Origin: Notospermus geniculatus
Taxonomy: Eukaryota; Nemertea; Pilidiophora; Heteronemertea; Lineidae
DNA: 64,000 nucleotides
Direction: 5' to 3'
Assembly: GCA_002633025.1 (NCBI GenBank)
Contig: NMRB01000698.1
Location: forward strand, 145,183-209,182
Numbering within the stretch: the first letter of the stretch is position 1; the number at the start of each line of letters is the position of its first letter. Below, in pieces: positions 21,288 to 32,009 of the stretch. The translations under genes were made by a program, and so were the position numbers. The notes under the pieces were generated by a model. The model was not told the DNA's origin. It saw nothing but the letters and a program-made list of their open reading frames with translations, and searched no databases.

Positions 21288-22410
21288 TTATTGAAAATCA
21301 AACACAGATAATGGACGCAGATAATATATTGATGAATAAACAATTCTATGTCTATGTTAATTACCTACTTTATCATTATGATAACTAGAAAACCACTAAA
21401 TACTCGTCGTTAATAGATATGCCATTTTCGCCGTACGATTTTATCAGTGGATTGTGTTTTTGATGAATTAATTATAGAAAATAGTTCTTGATGGGCTTAG
21501 CACGCGTGCGCATGGATAGTAGTGCGGATAAAGTACATTCAAAATGTGTGTTTTTCTGGAAGTAGGACCTGGGGGATGGGTTCTAATTTTGCTAATTGGA
21601 AGACAATAGCCCTCCTAATTATGTACCCAACCCATCAGTACCCTGTCAACGAGGGATGCACAGACTGATCCACAGTTTGGCCATTTTTGAGATCAAAAGT
21701 CGTTTGGTCATGTTTAACAAACAAAAGCCTATACTGAACGGGTAGGCCTCATCCAAAGACTGTCACAAAAATGCTAATTACTACCAAACGTCTCTTAAGA
21801 GAATGCCAGGCTGTAGGAGGGCACATCTTCCTTTTTTGTTAGATCAAAAGGTCAGTGCCAGGGGGTCATTAAGCAAGGGAGTCAATTATCAGTCTGGGGG
21901 CGATGCTACTGTCTCAGCCGGACGACACCCGCGGCGTTTTTTGTACGAGTTTGTCCCTGGGTGTTTGAGACCCTGCAAGGGTCGCGATCCCAAACATCAG
22001 CTGTGCGCAACCCTTTTGTCTTCAGTACAAGCTGGTACAAGGATCAGAAACATTTTGGAGGGACACAAAACCAAATCTTACCCTTTGATCTTGCTAATGT
22101 ATGAAGGGCGGTCACTCGCATTGGTCTTTCTAGTATATCCTTTTTTGAATGCCAATAAACAGCTTGTGTTGTAAATAGCGTTTTGTCGAATGTAAGCAAA
22201 ACAGTGTTTTAAAATTGGAAATGCCACAATCGCGCTTAATCGTCTGTTCAAAAGATCAATCAAAATAATCGGGGAAATACTGAAGTAAGCCGACTGTATT
22301 CTGGATATACCGCATAAAACCTAAACAAAACAAACAAGTATTATGCCAGCATTTTTTTCCGCATCGGCTCACGATGAGAAAACGTAGAATGCAGCTTAAT
22401 TGGTGATCCC
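21288..22410. other. Non-coding stretch shared with copy 1
   Basis: Aligns with 7894-9010. The 123-codon frame at 21803-22174 is not kept in copy 1, where it is interrupted, so no gene is called. Confidence 0.45.
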
Positions 22411-22622
22411 TAAAGCCCCCGTCACATATCCACTCCGGGGCCCGTACGGCGAGTAAAAACAGACAGATTGCCCCTGCATGATCCCCGGGGAATGAAAACG
22501 AAAACGAAAATGAACATGAAAATGAAAATCGTAATAATGGACCCGTACTGTCTCTAAAATCCACGGCAAGCCGCTGGGTGGGGAAAATCGTACGGGACCC
22601 GGTGGACATGTGACGGGGGCTT
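22411..22622. mobile_element. Terminal-inverted-repeat element with AAGCCCCCGTCACAT ends (copy 2)
   Basis: Begins TAAAGCCCCCGTCACATATC and ends GACATGTGACGGGGGCTTAA. Allele of 9479-9700, without the adjacent 456-bp palindrome of copy 1. Confidence 0.75.
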
Positions 22623-22799
22623 AAACGATAGCCGAAGGGACACTTTTGTTTAGACTGTTTTTACGTTTACATTGGCTTCGGCATCATGCGTTTTCCGACT
22701 GTGACACATTAGGGAGGTTAAGAAATCAAATGACAGATGTAATTACGTTTACGGCAACGTTAGTTTTGTACCGAAAATGCCAGATATCTGCAACAGTTG

Positions 22800-23047
22800 T
22801 TTTTTAAATCAGCAAACTCCTCATTTTAAGCATTTATTTGAATCCCAAGGGGGCCATTGCATAGTACATGTGATGTGATCAATGCATATTTATGAAGGAA
22901 CAACCAATAGGCCTAGGCAGTCACAGTATTAGCTCATTCACTACAAAGGTCGTCAGCCTGTTGATACTAGTGACATCACAACTCATGGCAATAGTCTCCA
23001 TGGATTGATAAAAATTCAAAAGTTTTCAATGAGTGGAGTCCCCCTTT
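22800..23047. mobile_element. Dispersed repeat ending GGAGTCCCCCTTTAA (copy 2)
   Basis: Allele of 9880-10126. The left side again abuts a half-copy of MITE family 1 (22711-22780). Confidence 0.7.
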
Positions 23048-23374
23048 AACCTGTCCCATCCTGCAGTGGCAGGTTATTCAACCTTATAACAGACCCTTGG
23101 ACCCTTGACGACAGCACTGTGTACAAGGACATTCCATGTGTGGACTTGTGGTGTTACATATGCTGTTTCTGCGTACCGTGCGCAAGGGACCGTAATGCCC
23201 TCCCAGCGGGCCCCGCAACCCCTGTCGTAAAAAGAATAGAAGGCCCTTCAGGCAAGAGCGAACAAAACCTAAAGAATCCACCGGACATGTTCATGTTTTT
23301 ACAGATGAGTATATGTCATTGTCAGCATGACAGATCTTCAACTATAAAATGCTTGAGCAAGTGCGCATCTTTTG

Positions 23375-23482
23375 TGACGTCATACAATATTACGTCACAT
23401 TGTGTGGCGTCTCTTCACATGCCCAATGCCATCCTGAAGAGCTGTCATTATACCCCCGCTGTTACGTCACGATTACGTCATA
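23375..23482. promoter_or_regulatory. Cluster of CRE-type motifs (copy 2)
   Basis: TGACGTCA at 23375 is followed by TACGTCAC, TTACGTCAC and TTACGTCAT within 108 bp. It has more sites than copy 1. No adjacent gene is recognised, so function is open. Confidence 0.3.
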
Positions 23483-24031
23483 GAATTCGATCGCCGTGTC
23501 GTCTGCTTTTAATGTTATTGTATTCTTTGTGTAAAACCTGCATGTTTGGGCGGTTTTCGATAGGGATTAAGGTATTAGCCCAGGCTTAGACCCCTCTTCG
23601 TGACATCCATTGAAAAACAAAGACCACTTCAAAATTCAGCTATTCATACTCCGTAAGATATCCCACCGGGAAAAGAATTGGTGACACTTGCAAAGTTCCT
23701 TCTAACATAAAAAATTTAAAAAATCGGAAAAAATCGACACAGTTTGAGCTGAGAAAAGGAGAAACTGAGAAAAATTCACTCATTCTCATTTATCAGAAAT
23801 ATCTCAGAAGAACTTCGCTCCACAAAGCGCATGCGCACGCAGCAAGACTGATATTGCAAATAGAATAATACGGGGAAAACCCTTAAATTTTGAATCCTAT
23901 TAAATGACTTTTGAAAATTATATCCTGGCCGAAAAGATTGGGGATCATACCGTACCCTTATTGATCAAGCGTGTTAAGGATCTGTGATCCTTTAAGACAT
24001 TGCAAGTGGATAGTTTACCGATAATCTAATA

Positions 24032-24384
24032 TAGAGGTTTAGTAAATTAGAAGGGAAAGATATACGTAAGCGTTGTTGTAGTGTATAAACGTAAAGTCTA
24101 ACGACAACGTTATTTTTAAACCGAAAAGGCAATATAAATCTGATTAAATGTGTAGTATGAAAAATAACGTTGTCGTAAAGCTTACGTTTATCGTTTGATT
24201 TCTAAACCTCCGTAGGGGAAAATGAGAACTAATAGGGAGGTTTAGAAATCAAACGATAAACGTAAACGTTAACGACACTTTATTTTTGTACCGAAAATTC
24301 AATATAAAATCTGGTTAATGTGTAGTATGAAAGATAACGTTGTCGTAAAGTTTGCGTTTATCGTTTGATTTCTAAACCTTCGTA
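24032..24384. mobile_element. Two adjacent copies of MITE family 1
   Basis: The first (24034-24212) is enlarged and diverged at its left arm. The second (24235-24382) is typical, with GGGAGGTTTAGAAATCAAAC left, the inverse right end and TA flanks. Copy 1 has only a 65-bp remnant at 11361-11425 for the first and lacks the second. Confidence 0.75.
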
Positions 24385-24682
24385 TTATGTGGTTTCATGA
24401 ACTGTTTTTCCCCATCCCAACATTATGTCAGGGAGGTTGATAAAAATGGAAAGATTTCCAAGAAATCCCAAAGGGCATTGACAGAAACTAGAGAAGACTT
24501 TGACCACTCCGTGTCCGATGGGATATCCAGGAAACGGGACCTTAGGGCCCATTAGCATCCAATGACACAAACGGGGTAAGGTGACTGACGGGTAGGGTTA
24601 CCCTCCCAGAAGAATCGTGGTTGAAAACCGCGTCTTCAGGTCTCAGGTGTGACAGGAATCTATGTCCTCTAGAATCTTAGTC

Positions 24683-25850
24683 CGGTTGTGTTGTTGAAGG
24701 AGGTATTAAAAACGCACATGGCGATTGAATCACGACCATTATTGCAACGCGGACTTCCAAGAAACCAACATTCCTTGACCAACGGGGGGGGGGGCATTTA
24801 GTAATAGATGAATGTGTGATGAATGTGTACTAGTGTTTGCATAAAACTGAAGGTTACGTAGGTAAAACCGTACGCCCTTTGGTAAAAGGGAGGTCTAGAA
24901 ATCAAACGATAAACGTAAACTTTACGACAACGTTATTTTTCACACTACGCATTAACCAGATTTTTATTGCATTTTCGGTACAAAAATAACGTTTTCGTTA
25001 ACGTTTACGTTTATCGTTTGATTTCTAAATCTCCCTACTACTGTCAGCCGTCCGCAGGGATACTTTCAATATGTATGCTTTGCCGGTGTGACAGGAATCT
25101 AAGTCCCCCAGGAATCCAAGTCTGGGTTATTGTCCAACGAGGAATTGAGATGGCTATACAGACCATAACCATTCGACTATAACCTTACAATAGCAGACTA
25201 TTGTACCTGGGACTTGCATTGCAAGGACTACCTTTCCATTCACACGGTATTGTTTTTCCAATGTAGAGTAAAAAATACGCAGAAGAATAGTGTATGAGAG
25301 TTAAATGAAACATATCCAGCCAACTAGAATTCATCTCCTAAAGATGAAAAGCGCTATACATCGACATTGCTTCGTAGATTTGCGAACTTTTACTTTCGGC
25401 ATGCTAGACACCTAAGTAGCGAGCATTCAGTGAGCAGTACCCATAGTGTGTTTGTGAGACCAGGGGAGGGTCGGACGGTAACGCCTCCTTCATTGTCAAG
25501 TCTGGTCGCAGTGAAGCGATTGGCGCCAGGATTGTAAAGGTCTCGCCAGCCGACTTTCTTCGCAATCCTTTATACCATACAAAAAGCAAGAATACCAAAC
25601 TCTTCCGACTCGGGAGAAGAGTTCAGAAAATGTTGAAGATATTGTAATAAAAAGCGAACTAAGCAAATATTTTTGTTCGGTTTGGGTAGAATTTTTTACA
25701 AGAGGTTGGTTTCAATGTCTAGCGGTCCTTCCTTCCCAGTTGATTAAGTTAATATCTCTGTAAACAGGATTTTTTAATATTGATAACTTAGCTTGCAATA
25801 ATAAGACTTGAATAAATAATCTTGCTAAGCGCTTTATCATTGAACCGGAG
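24683..25850. other. Dlx upstream region
   Basis: This sequence is found once in the window. It contains a 13-base G run (24785), a MITE family 1 copy (24888-25035) and otherwise no recognised gene or RNA. The segment at 25380-25620 has no recognised open frame homology. Confidence 0.5.
24886..25037. mobile_element. MITE family 1 upstream of Dlx
   Basis: GGGAGGTCTAGAAATCAAAC at the left and TTTCTAAATCTCCC at the right, with the core in the orientation opposite to 7144-7295. It lies about 1.2 kb upstream of the Dlx start codon. Confidence 0.8.
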
Positions 25851-26059
25851 CGACGTTTTAGCCCCGTTCGGCTGTGACGCTTAGAAACAATAGGCCGTCA
25901 CAGCTTGGTGGTTCCAATTCGGTTAGCGAGGCGACAAACACTGGCAAGCGGCCCGTATGTGCGAGACTCAACGTGCTGAATGTTTACAATAGAACGCATA
26001 GTGTTAGCCTTTGAATGACAGCACGCATGGCACCATGATGGTTGCGACTTCGGCGACAA

Positions 26060-26240
26060 ATTCCAACAGCCAATCAGCGTGGAGTGATTCACGAGCGGGC
26101 GTGGCTAGCCGTGCGATCCATATTCATTAGCCCTGCTAGTGTCATGTTGATTTAAACACTAGGCACTCTGGCTAAATCGTTTAAGTCATCTGATTCTAGC
26201 AGTTCTCCCTTATTTAACGACAAAATTACACTTAATCAGT
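26060..26240 (+). promoter_or_regulatory. Candidate Dlx proximal promoter
   Basis: A CCAAT box (CCAATCAG at 26070) and a GC/CACC-type box (GGGCGTGGC at 26097) are followed by TATTTAA at 26211, 53 bases before the ATG. An in-frame TAA at 26240-26242 closes the reading frame upstream. The start of transcription is not visible from sequence. If TATTTAA acts as a TATA element, the 5' leader would be only about 20-25 bases. Confidence 0.35.
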
Positions 26241-26263
26241 AACCAGGGATTCACTACGCAAAA

Positions 26264-26567
26264 ATGTTGAACATGGCGAATGGAGTCGATCCTTTGGAAC
26301 AGGATAGCAAATCGGCATTTATGGAACTACAGGCACAGTCAGGAATGGGTATGGGGGCCCATTCCCCCTACCCCATAAGATCTTCGTACCCTGGCCAACA
26401 TACGCAGCACGATGGGGCTTTTTCGACACCACGGCATACTCAGCATATCCCCGGCTATCCTTTTTCCATGAACACTATGTCTCATACGTCGTATAACCCT
26501 CCGACTCATCATGCGTTCTCAATGTCTCCGTACCATCAAACATGCACCACATCTCCACCCCGGGACG
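26264..26567 (+). CDS. Dlx: Dlx (Distal-less) homeobox protein, exon 1
   Basis: This exon encodes the first 101 residues plus one base of a Distal-less family transcription factor, a nuclear DNA-binding protein of ectoderm, appendage, neural and skeletogenic patterning. The start ATG has A at -3 and an in-frame stop 24 bases upstream. The protein opens MLNMANGVDPLEQ, then has KSAFMELQ, which resembles the K(A/S)xFMEFG motif of the Dlx1/Dlx6-type N-terminus. It continues with a Ser/Pro/Tyr/His-rich region (HDGAFSTP, PGYPFSMN, YNPPTHHAFSMSPYHQ), typical of Dlx transactivation regions. The exon ends CGGGACG before a consensus donor GTAAGT at 26568. The phase-1 end joins exon 2 to give Asp-Lys-Ser. 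Reading past the donor gives a longer frame to 26761, which is intron. Confidence 0.92.
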
Positions 26568-27874
26568 GTAAGTCATCTTTTTTTCTACTTTCTTCTCGTA
26601 ACAACCCTAAAACATGCCGTGACCTAGTTTTTACAACCCTTAATGGTGGTGGTACCAGCTTCAAGCCGAGAGGCATGGCTGCAGTTAGCAACTGTACAAT
26701 GTACCCCTTCAAATTTTCTTACACTGTTGCATTGCCATTACCAGCCTTGTCAGACCATTGAAAAACTATGCAGCTCGGTGGCTCAAATTTGAACCGTGTC
26801 CGGCTGACTTTCTTTCTCAGTCGCAAAACTTCAACAAAGTTTCATAAGTACTAAAAATCTATCAGTTGCACACTGGCACAACTACATCCAACTCGCTTTG
26901 TTTTTGTGCGCAGATGTCCGGCTCTGACGTGTCAAGCCGGACACACGAGCCGGCGCCTGAAAATCTGGCCAAGCAACATAAAATATGGACGCAGGGTCTG
27001 TTTACCACTACCGACCAACAAGCCAATGCAGAATCCAAAATTTTGAACTGAATTCCATAATCATGGGCCCAACAAACTGAGAAATTAAAACTAAGGGCCG
27101 TATGCACGGGTCGGACTTTAGCCTAAAGTATAGCTTAGACTTTCTCTTTGCTTGAAGCATTGAGAAAAGTCAGACTTTAATGAACACAGTTTTAAGTTTA
27201 TCACCGCCACTGTCACTGCTATAGTTACTGACCAAGTGAATATCCACTGTTAGAGTACTCTGCGGCTTTCAGTGCCAAAATAGTGTACCTCCGACAGTGC
27301 AGATAGCATTGATATTATTGACAATAAGTTGAAATGGCGTTGACATCGCCAAAATGTCTTCCACGCACTAGCACCATTAAACAAGGATAAAAACTAGATA
27401 GAATAAAGGATACAAGCATTAAGAGTTATCCTTTATGCACTGAGTACAAAACTTGCGAAACTTTAGGAAAGTTAGCTGTAAAATGTGGTTTTCGAATGGG
27501 CATGTGGCTCCTATCATTAGACAATTTGTGTGTCGGTGGTTTTAGCTACCGGTAACTAGAATTCGACCTCTTCGGCATTACTGACATGTCCATCATAAAA
27601 AAACCTAGTTTTAAAACTATAACTTTACTATAATGACTACGTTTCCTAAAGACAGTCAGAAGACCTCAACTTTGTAGATGACGACAGGACACTTTCTAAG
27701 TCATTTACTTGACAAAAAAAGGCGGGTCAAAGTCTAGTTCCATACAGAGTGAAGCCACTGCCAGTTGCATCGTAGCCTACACTCTACAGATGTCCAGCTA
27801 AATCGCACCTAAGTCCATGGCATTTCACGGCATTTCTGACATTGAATTGGGAAAACATGGAATAATAACAGGAC

Positions 27875-28013
27875 CCGGTCGCACAAAAGCATACTAGGCG
27901 TAGTATCATTCTATCTTCGAGTTGGCTTCTAACTTTCATACAAACGCATACAAAGTTAGAAGTCAACTAGGAGATAGAATGATACTAGGCCTAGTATGCT
28001 TTTGTGCAACCGG
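27875..28013. mobile_element. Foldback MITE in Dlx intron 1
   Basis: Arms start CCGGTCGCACAAAAGCATAC and end with the inverse, CTTTTGTGCAACCGG. The pairing runs inward through TAGTATCATTCTATCT and TAACTTT. The loop is only about 10-20 bases, so the transcript could form a long hairpin. Confidence 0.75.
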
Positions 28014-28020
28014 CCTCTGG

Positions 28021-28082
28021 TTTCTAATGTGAAAGACATAGCTTCATACCGGACTCTAACCCACGGACCCTCGCATAAGGCG
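28021..28082 (-). repeat. tRNA-like SINE fragment, member 1
   Basis: On the minus strand, CCTTATGCGAGGGTCCGTGG leads into a B-box-like GGTTAGAGTCC. It is followed by a body ending CTTTCACATTAGAAACC. Shares its length and body with 30111-30174. Confidence 0.5.
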
Positions 28083-30110
28083 GCATCAATCGCCAGCATT
28101 ATTGAATTGAGAAAACAGTTGACAATATTATTGAACGATCTCACCTTGACTATAGGCGCTTCAACTACATTGCTTAATTTGATAAGTTCTTTTTAGATAT
28201 TCTAATATAGATGTAGACAAAACTAGTAAGTCTTCCCAAGCCGACAAACACTGACAATACTAACATCGCGGTACTTTGACTACACGTGTACGCATATGCG
28301 AGAAACTTCTATGACTGTTTGATATTCCGGTTAGACTGGTGGTCACGCCCGCATCTACCTAATCAGCGCATGCTTGCCTATCTCTCGTATTTCTCGCTCC
28401 GGGCAGACATAAGATCAAGCAGTTTGAAAAAGAGAACTGAATATGGTGTAGTTATGTTTTTCTGAAGTGAGTGTTGGAACTTTGAATGCATTCACAAAGA
28501 GTGAACTCAGTATCTCTCGTGGATGTTGCCATACAAAAACATACAGATCTGTTTGGCTGAGTGTTTTATTAAACTTCTTTTACTGTTGCGCACTAGGGGG
28601 CCTATACTTTGCGGCGTATTTTAAGGGCCTGTCACACTGAAGTAGTTCTCAAAACGTCCTGCTCCGTCCTAAAAAATCGTAAAACGAGCTAACGTGTAAC
28701 CCGTGGCCAAATAATGCCTCGATGTTCTGGAGCACCCTCCCCGTCCATGAAGCTCGTAAAAAGACTGTAAAAAGTTGCCACTACGTCCACTCCGTTTGCA
28801 CACAGTTTGAGCCCGGTCGGCAAAATTTAGAAGCACAAACCGCAGTTATTTACATGTAGATCATGGACCAACATGTGGCAACGCCGTGCCGATGTCAAAT
28901 GTTGACGATGAACAACTTAAGGTCGCCCTACACTTTGCGTATCGCATTCTTGTAGAACTCGCTGCTTTGGGCCCTATCACGGGGTAGGCCTACAAGACGA
29001 AATTCACCCAGAATGCAAAAATCATACAACGCCATCCGAGTTTTAATTGAAGTGACTGTTAGGCTACGAAAATCGCCATACTCAGAGTTTCAGTGATGCG
29101 GGTCGCATCCTTTATGTAAGATCCAGTCAAAACAGACATTTACTTTTTTGCAACACTCGGCAAAGTGCAACAGTGCAAATGTTTCAACATGTGTTACAAC
29201 GCGAGCGTTTACAGAGAGAGATCGCACAATGTACAGTCCATTATACTCGCATAATACAGCAAGGAAAACGCATTTTCACGTGGCTTTTCGAAGTGGCATA
29301 TCATAGGCGATTTCATTGCTTTGTATTAGTTTTAAAAGACACGCATTACACTCTTGTGCCGGACTAAAATGCGAACATTTATGAAATGACTACAACTGCT
29401 TACTGACCATGAAGATGCATTCAAATCCAGATAGGCATGCGGCAAACTGTAGAGTGAGACCAAGTGTGAAATATATTCCAATGTTGATGAATGCTAAGAG
29501 ACGGGGTACATTATGATAGAGGTGTTGTGTTCGGAAGCCTGTGAAACACAAACGGCGAAAAAAAAACACAAAAAATCTCGAAACTTATCTCATCTTGTAA
29601 CTGGGCCTACTCGCGGGTCGCGGGAACTGAAAAATCCCGCGCCTGCTTCGAAAACACTGACAAAACACGTCGCGTATCCGATGCATTTGTTCAACCTTTC
29701 CACATGACTTAATCCATTCGAAAAATGACATGATATAAACTGATACGTGCTGCGAGAGAAATTTGTAATCCGCAACAAACGCACGCGCTTTTGGGGCTTC
29801 ACGGCGAGTTTTCCAGATCCCTGACTAAAATGACACATCTGAGTGCGATATCCGATTTTTAACTTATTTCGGCTTTTGGCTTTAATTCCGAAGTAAAATT
29901 TCATTTCGTTAATCCGTTGTCCGACGTATCGAAATGTATCCTTAAAAACACGCAACACGTGATTTTGTTTTCCCTTGATGTATCCTAAAAAGAAGTAAAA
30001 CCAAATGACGAATCTTATAAGAAACACATTTGCGGTTAATCCAAGATTTTTATTCCAACATTTTGAATACACTACAGAAAAATGCCAAATGAATATGAAA
30101 TAAAAACGGG

Positions 30111-30174
30111 TTTCTAAGGTGAAAGTCATCGCGTCCTTCTACCAGATTCGAACCCACGGACCCTCGCATAAGGC
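30111..30174 (-). repeat. tRNA-like SINE fragment, member 2, next to exon 2
   Basis: On the minus strand, GCCTTATGCGAGGGTCCGTG leads into a good B box (GGTTCGAATC), with the same body ending CTTTCACCTTAGAAACC. It lies 62 bases upstream of the Dlx exon 2 acceptor site. Confidence 0.55.
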
Positions 30175-30236
30175 ACGGAAAAATCCCACGGATAAATCGG
30201 GCAACATCCTAACCAAATATCCCTATTCCTTTTCAG

Positions 30237-30418
30237 ACAAGTCTCTTGTGGAGGAACAGCTACGGATGAACGGTAAAGGCAAGAAAATGCGAAAACCTCG
30301 GACTATTTACTCCAGTTTGCAACTCCAACAGCTAAACCGGCGATTTCAAAGGACCCAGTACCTGGCCCTTCCAGAGAGAGCCGAGCTCGCCGCAGCACTA
30401 GGGCTTACACAAACTCAG
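30237..30418 (+). CDS. Dlx: Dlx (Distal-less) homeobox protein, exon 2 (homeodomain residues 1-44)
   Basis: The exon completes the split Asp codon and adds 60 codons. It encodes the pre-homeodomain linker ([16 protein letters not shown]), the N-terminal arm (RKPRTIYS) and helices 1 and 2 ([20 protein letters not shown] and [10 protein letters not shown]), and ends TQTQ at homeodomain position 44. The arm RKPRTIYSS, the stretch [14 protein letters not shown] and the LGLTQTQ turn are Dlx hallmarks. The donor CAG/GTATAT at 30419 sits exactly where other Dlx genes split the homeodomain before VKIWFQN. With exon 1, 162 residues are encoded. The rest of helix 3, including the base-contacting residues 47, 50, 51 and 54, is not in the window as far as I can see. 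Nothing in the exon is broken. Confidence 0.95.
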
Positions 30419-31730
30419 GTATATATAAGTATTCGCCTCCTCTCTAATTTACCTTAATTTCCCCAGCAGAATAATCCTACCCTAACAATTTGGCAACTTC
30501 AACTACGCTCATTTTCTTATCTCGCAAGTGTTCATCGGTGTCATTAGTGAAAATCACAGGTCGTAAAGGCTGAAATTCAGCCCTTACTACCTGGCAAATT
30601 AGCGGTAATTTTATTAGGCGAACTAGGCAGCTTAAAATTTCATAATGATAGAAGATTACCGGTCTACTCATTTTATCCAGTTATAAGATAATGCATAAAC
30701 AAACCGTCTCTCCTTATTTATTAATTATATACGCCATCATGGAATGGTTATGTATAAATTGTGACATCTTCATCAGAGTAAGTCAGACGTTACCTGGATG
30801 ATTTTGTTAATGAACGATGATAGGCAATTTGTCAAATCAGTTCTGTCGCGTAGCGCCAGTAGCCACTGAAAGACGTTACAAGATAATCATTGATAATCGC
30901 CGAATAATGTCAGTAATAATCCACGGCAATTGCGCAAATAAGGAATCATTTTCTGGTCAGAATTTCCCTGGATTGTCTCCAGGGTATATAGGTAGATTTC
31001 CTTAGCAAAATCGACCAGTTGCATTAGGCCCCGGTGGTATGCAAATACCGTGAAATTACTTAGAAAGGAAAAGATATTATCGTTCATATATAATGCATTT
31101 CAGAAAGAAATGATAATCATCCCCTACTCTATGGGTCAATTTTTGTAGTTTATTTCTTGAACACTGAACATATTACGCCGTATGTGAGGAAATTTCTTGA
31201 ATTTTCTGCCAATTTGTTTTTGCAGTAGAATCACTTCGAGAATGTCATAGTAATAATTTTGCATTTCAGAAAGAAATGGTTATCATCCCCTACTCTATGA
31301 GTCAAATATTAATTTATAATTATTTCTTGAAAATAGCTTCATTTAATGTCGCAGTGATTATTGTGCATTTTAGAAAGAAATGGTATTCATCCCCTATTCT
31401 GTGTATCTAATAACTAATAACTGTAATATAATTACAAATTAATGTAAATATTAATTTGTAACTTGTAATGTAATCATTTCTTTTACATAACTTCATATAC
31501 GGACGACATAGTGATAGTTTTGTAGACTATGGAATATGAAAGAAGCCCATTTCAATTTTCTCCACCGTTGAGCTGTATTGAACGCGATCGATAATGTGCA
31601 CTGGTCAACAGATAAAGGAGATCCCGCAGTGCCTAATCCAAACAAAAACTTCCAGGCCTATTCTCAGTTAAGTCAAGCAAATATTGAACACGTGTCTTGC
31701 TATCGTGTTTATTGTTTGAGAATCTCAGCG
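30419..31730 (+). other. Dlx intron 2, proximal part
   Basis: Begins with donor GTATAT and contains many TAAT/ATTA words (30600-30950). It also holds an irregular three-unit tandem repeat (31093-31530). No exon 3 signature (VKIWFQNRRSK-type) was found here or in the 32 kb beyond, so intron 2 runs at least to the window end if the assembly is right. Confidence 0.6.
31093..31530. repeat. Three-unit irregular tandem repeat in Dlx intron 2
   Basis: The word GCATTTCAGAAAGAAATG, then ATCATCCCCTACTCTATG, starts units at 31093, 31260 and 31363 (third copy with small changes). Each is followed by a TTTATTTCTTGAA-like part and an ATAGTGATAATTTT-like part. Unit lengths are about 167, 103 and 168 bases. 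The units diverge outside the shared words. Confidence 0.75.
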
Positions 31731-31897
31731 TGACGTCAGATGTAATAAACTGATCCTTCGTATGAAAACATTGGATAACGGATATGAAACGGGTAGGCCT
31801 ACTGAGAAACGAGAAAGGGAAGTTTCTCCAACCTTCAGTTCTGCAACATGCAGTGTGCCTCACTCGTTTACAAAATGTTACGTACATGTGCAAATAA

Positions 31898-32004
31898 TAG
31901 TGAGGTTTAGAAATCAAACGATAAACGTAAACGTTAACGACAACGTTACTGAAAATACAATATAAAATCTGCTGAATGTACAGTTTGATTTCTAAACCTG
32001 ACTA
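31898..32004. mobile_element. MITE family 1, internally deleted (unit II copy A)
   Basis: Only about 103 bp long. It has the full left arm, a shortened core and a right end TTTGATTTCTAAACCTGAC. The allele in copy B (47770-47913) is full length and carries its core in the opposite orientation. Confidence 0.8.
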
Positions 32005-32009
32005 ATATT

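Larger units (their letters stand above)
14225..24682. repeat. Large direct duplication, unit I, copy 2
   Basis: This is the second copy of 1-12230 in the same orientation. It opens with a 12-base G run, as copy 1 does, and similarity stops near 24682 shortly after a CTCTAGAAT word that also ends copy 1 (12230). It carries its own private insertions, a nested MITE cluster at 16663-17027 and a foldback element at 17367-17756, and it lacks several copy 1 insertions. Twenty Ns (14632-14651) followed by poly-T sit near its start and interrupt the alignment. Confidence 0.9.
26568..30236 (+). other. Dlx intron 1
   Basis: A 3669-bp intron with donor GTAAGT (26568) and acceptor TTCCTTTTCAG (30226-30236). 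A branch-point-like CCTAAC lies about 24 bases before the AG. It contains a foldback MITE (27875-28013), two members of a tRNA-like SINE family (28021-28082 and 30111-30174) and a 179-codon antisense frame (29590-30129) without recognisable domains. The rest (26770-27870 and 28090-29590) shows no gene. Confidence 0.85.

Noticed and set aside
23119-23589. 156-codon frame in copy 2 as a complete gene
   Set aside because: Begins at a non-ATG codon and is shortened to 62 codons by a one-base indel in copy 1.
29590-30129. The longest open frame in the window (179 codons, minus strand) as a gene
   Set aside because: It lies antisense in Dlx intron 1, starts inside the SINE-like repeat, has no recognisable domain, and its composition (rich in F, Y, K, R) is that of AT-rich random sequence.
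30119-30457. Frame starting upstream of Dlx exon 2 as an alternative N-terminus
   Set aside because: The upstream part is the SINE-like repeat and intron. The acceptor TTTTCAG at 30236 and phase match with exon 1 explain the coding part fully.
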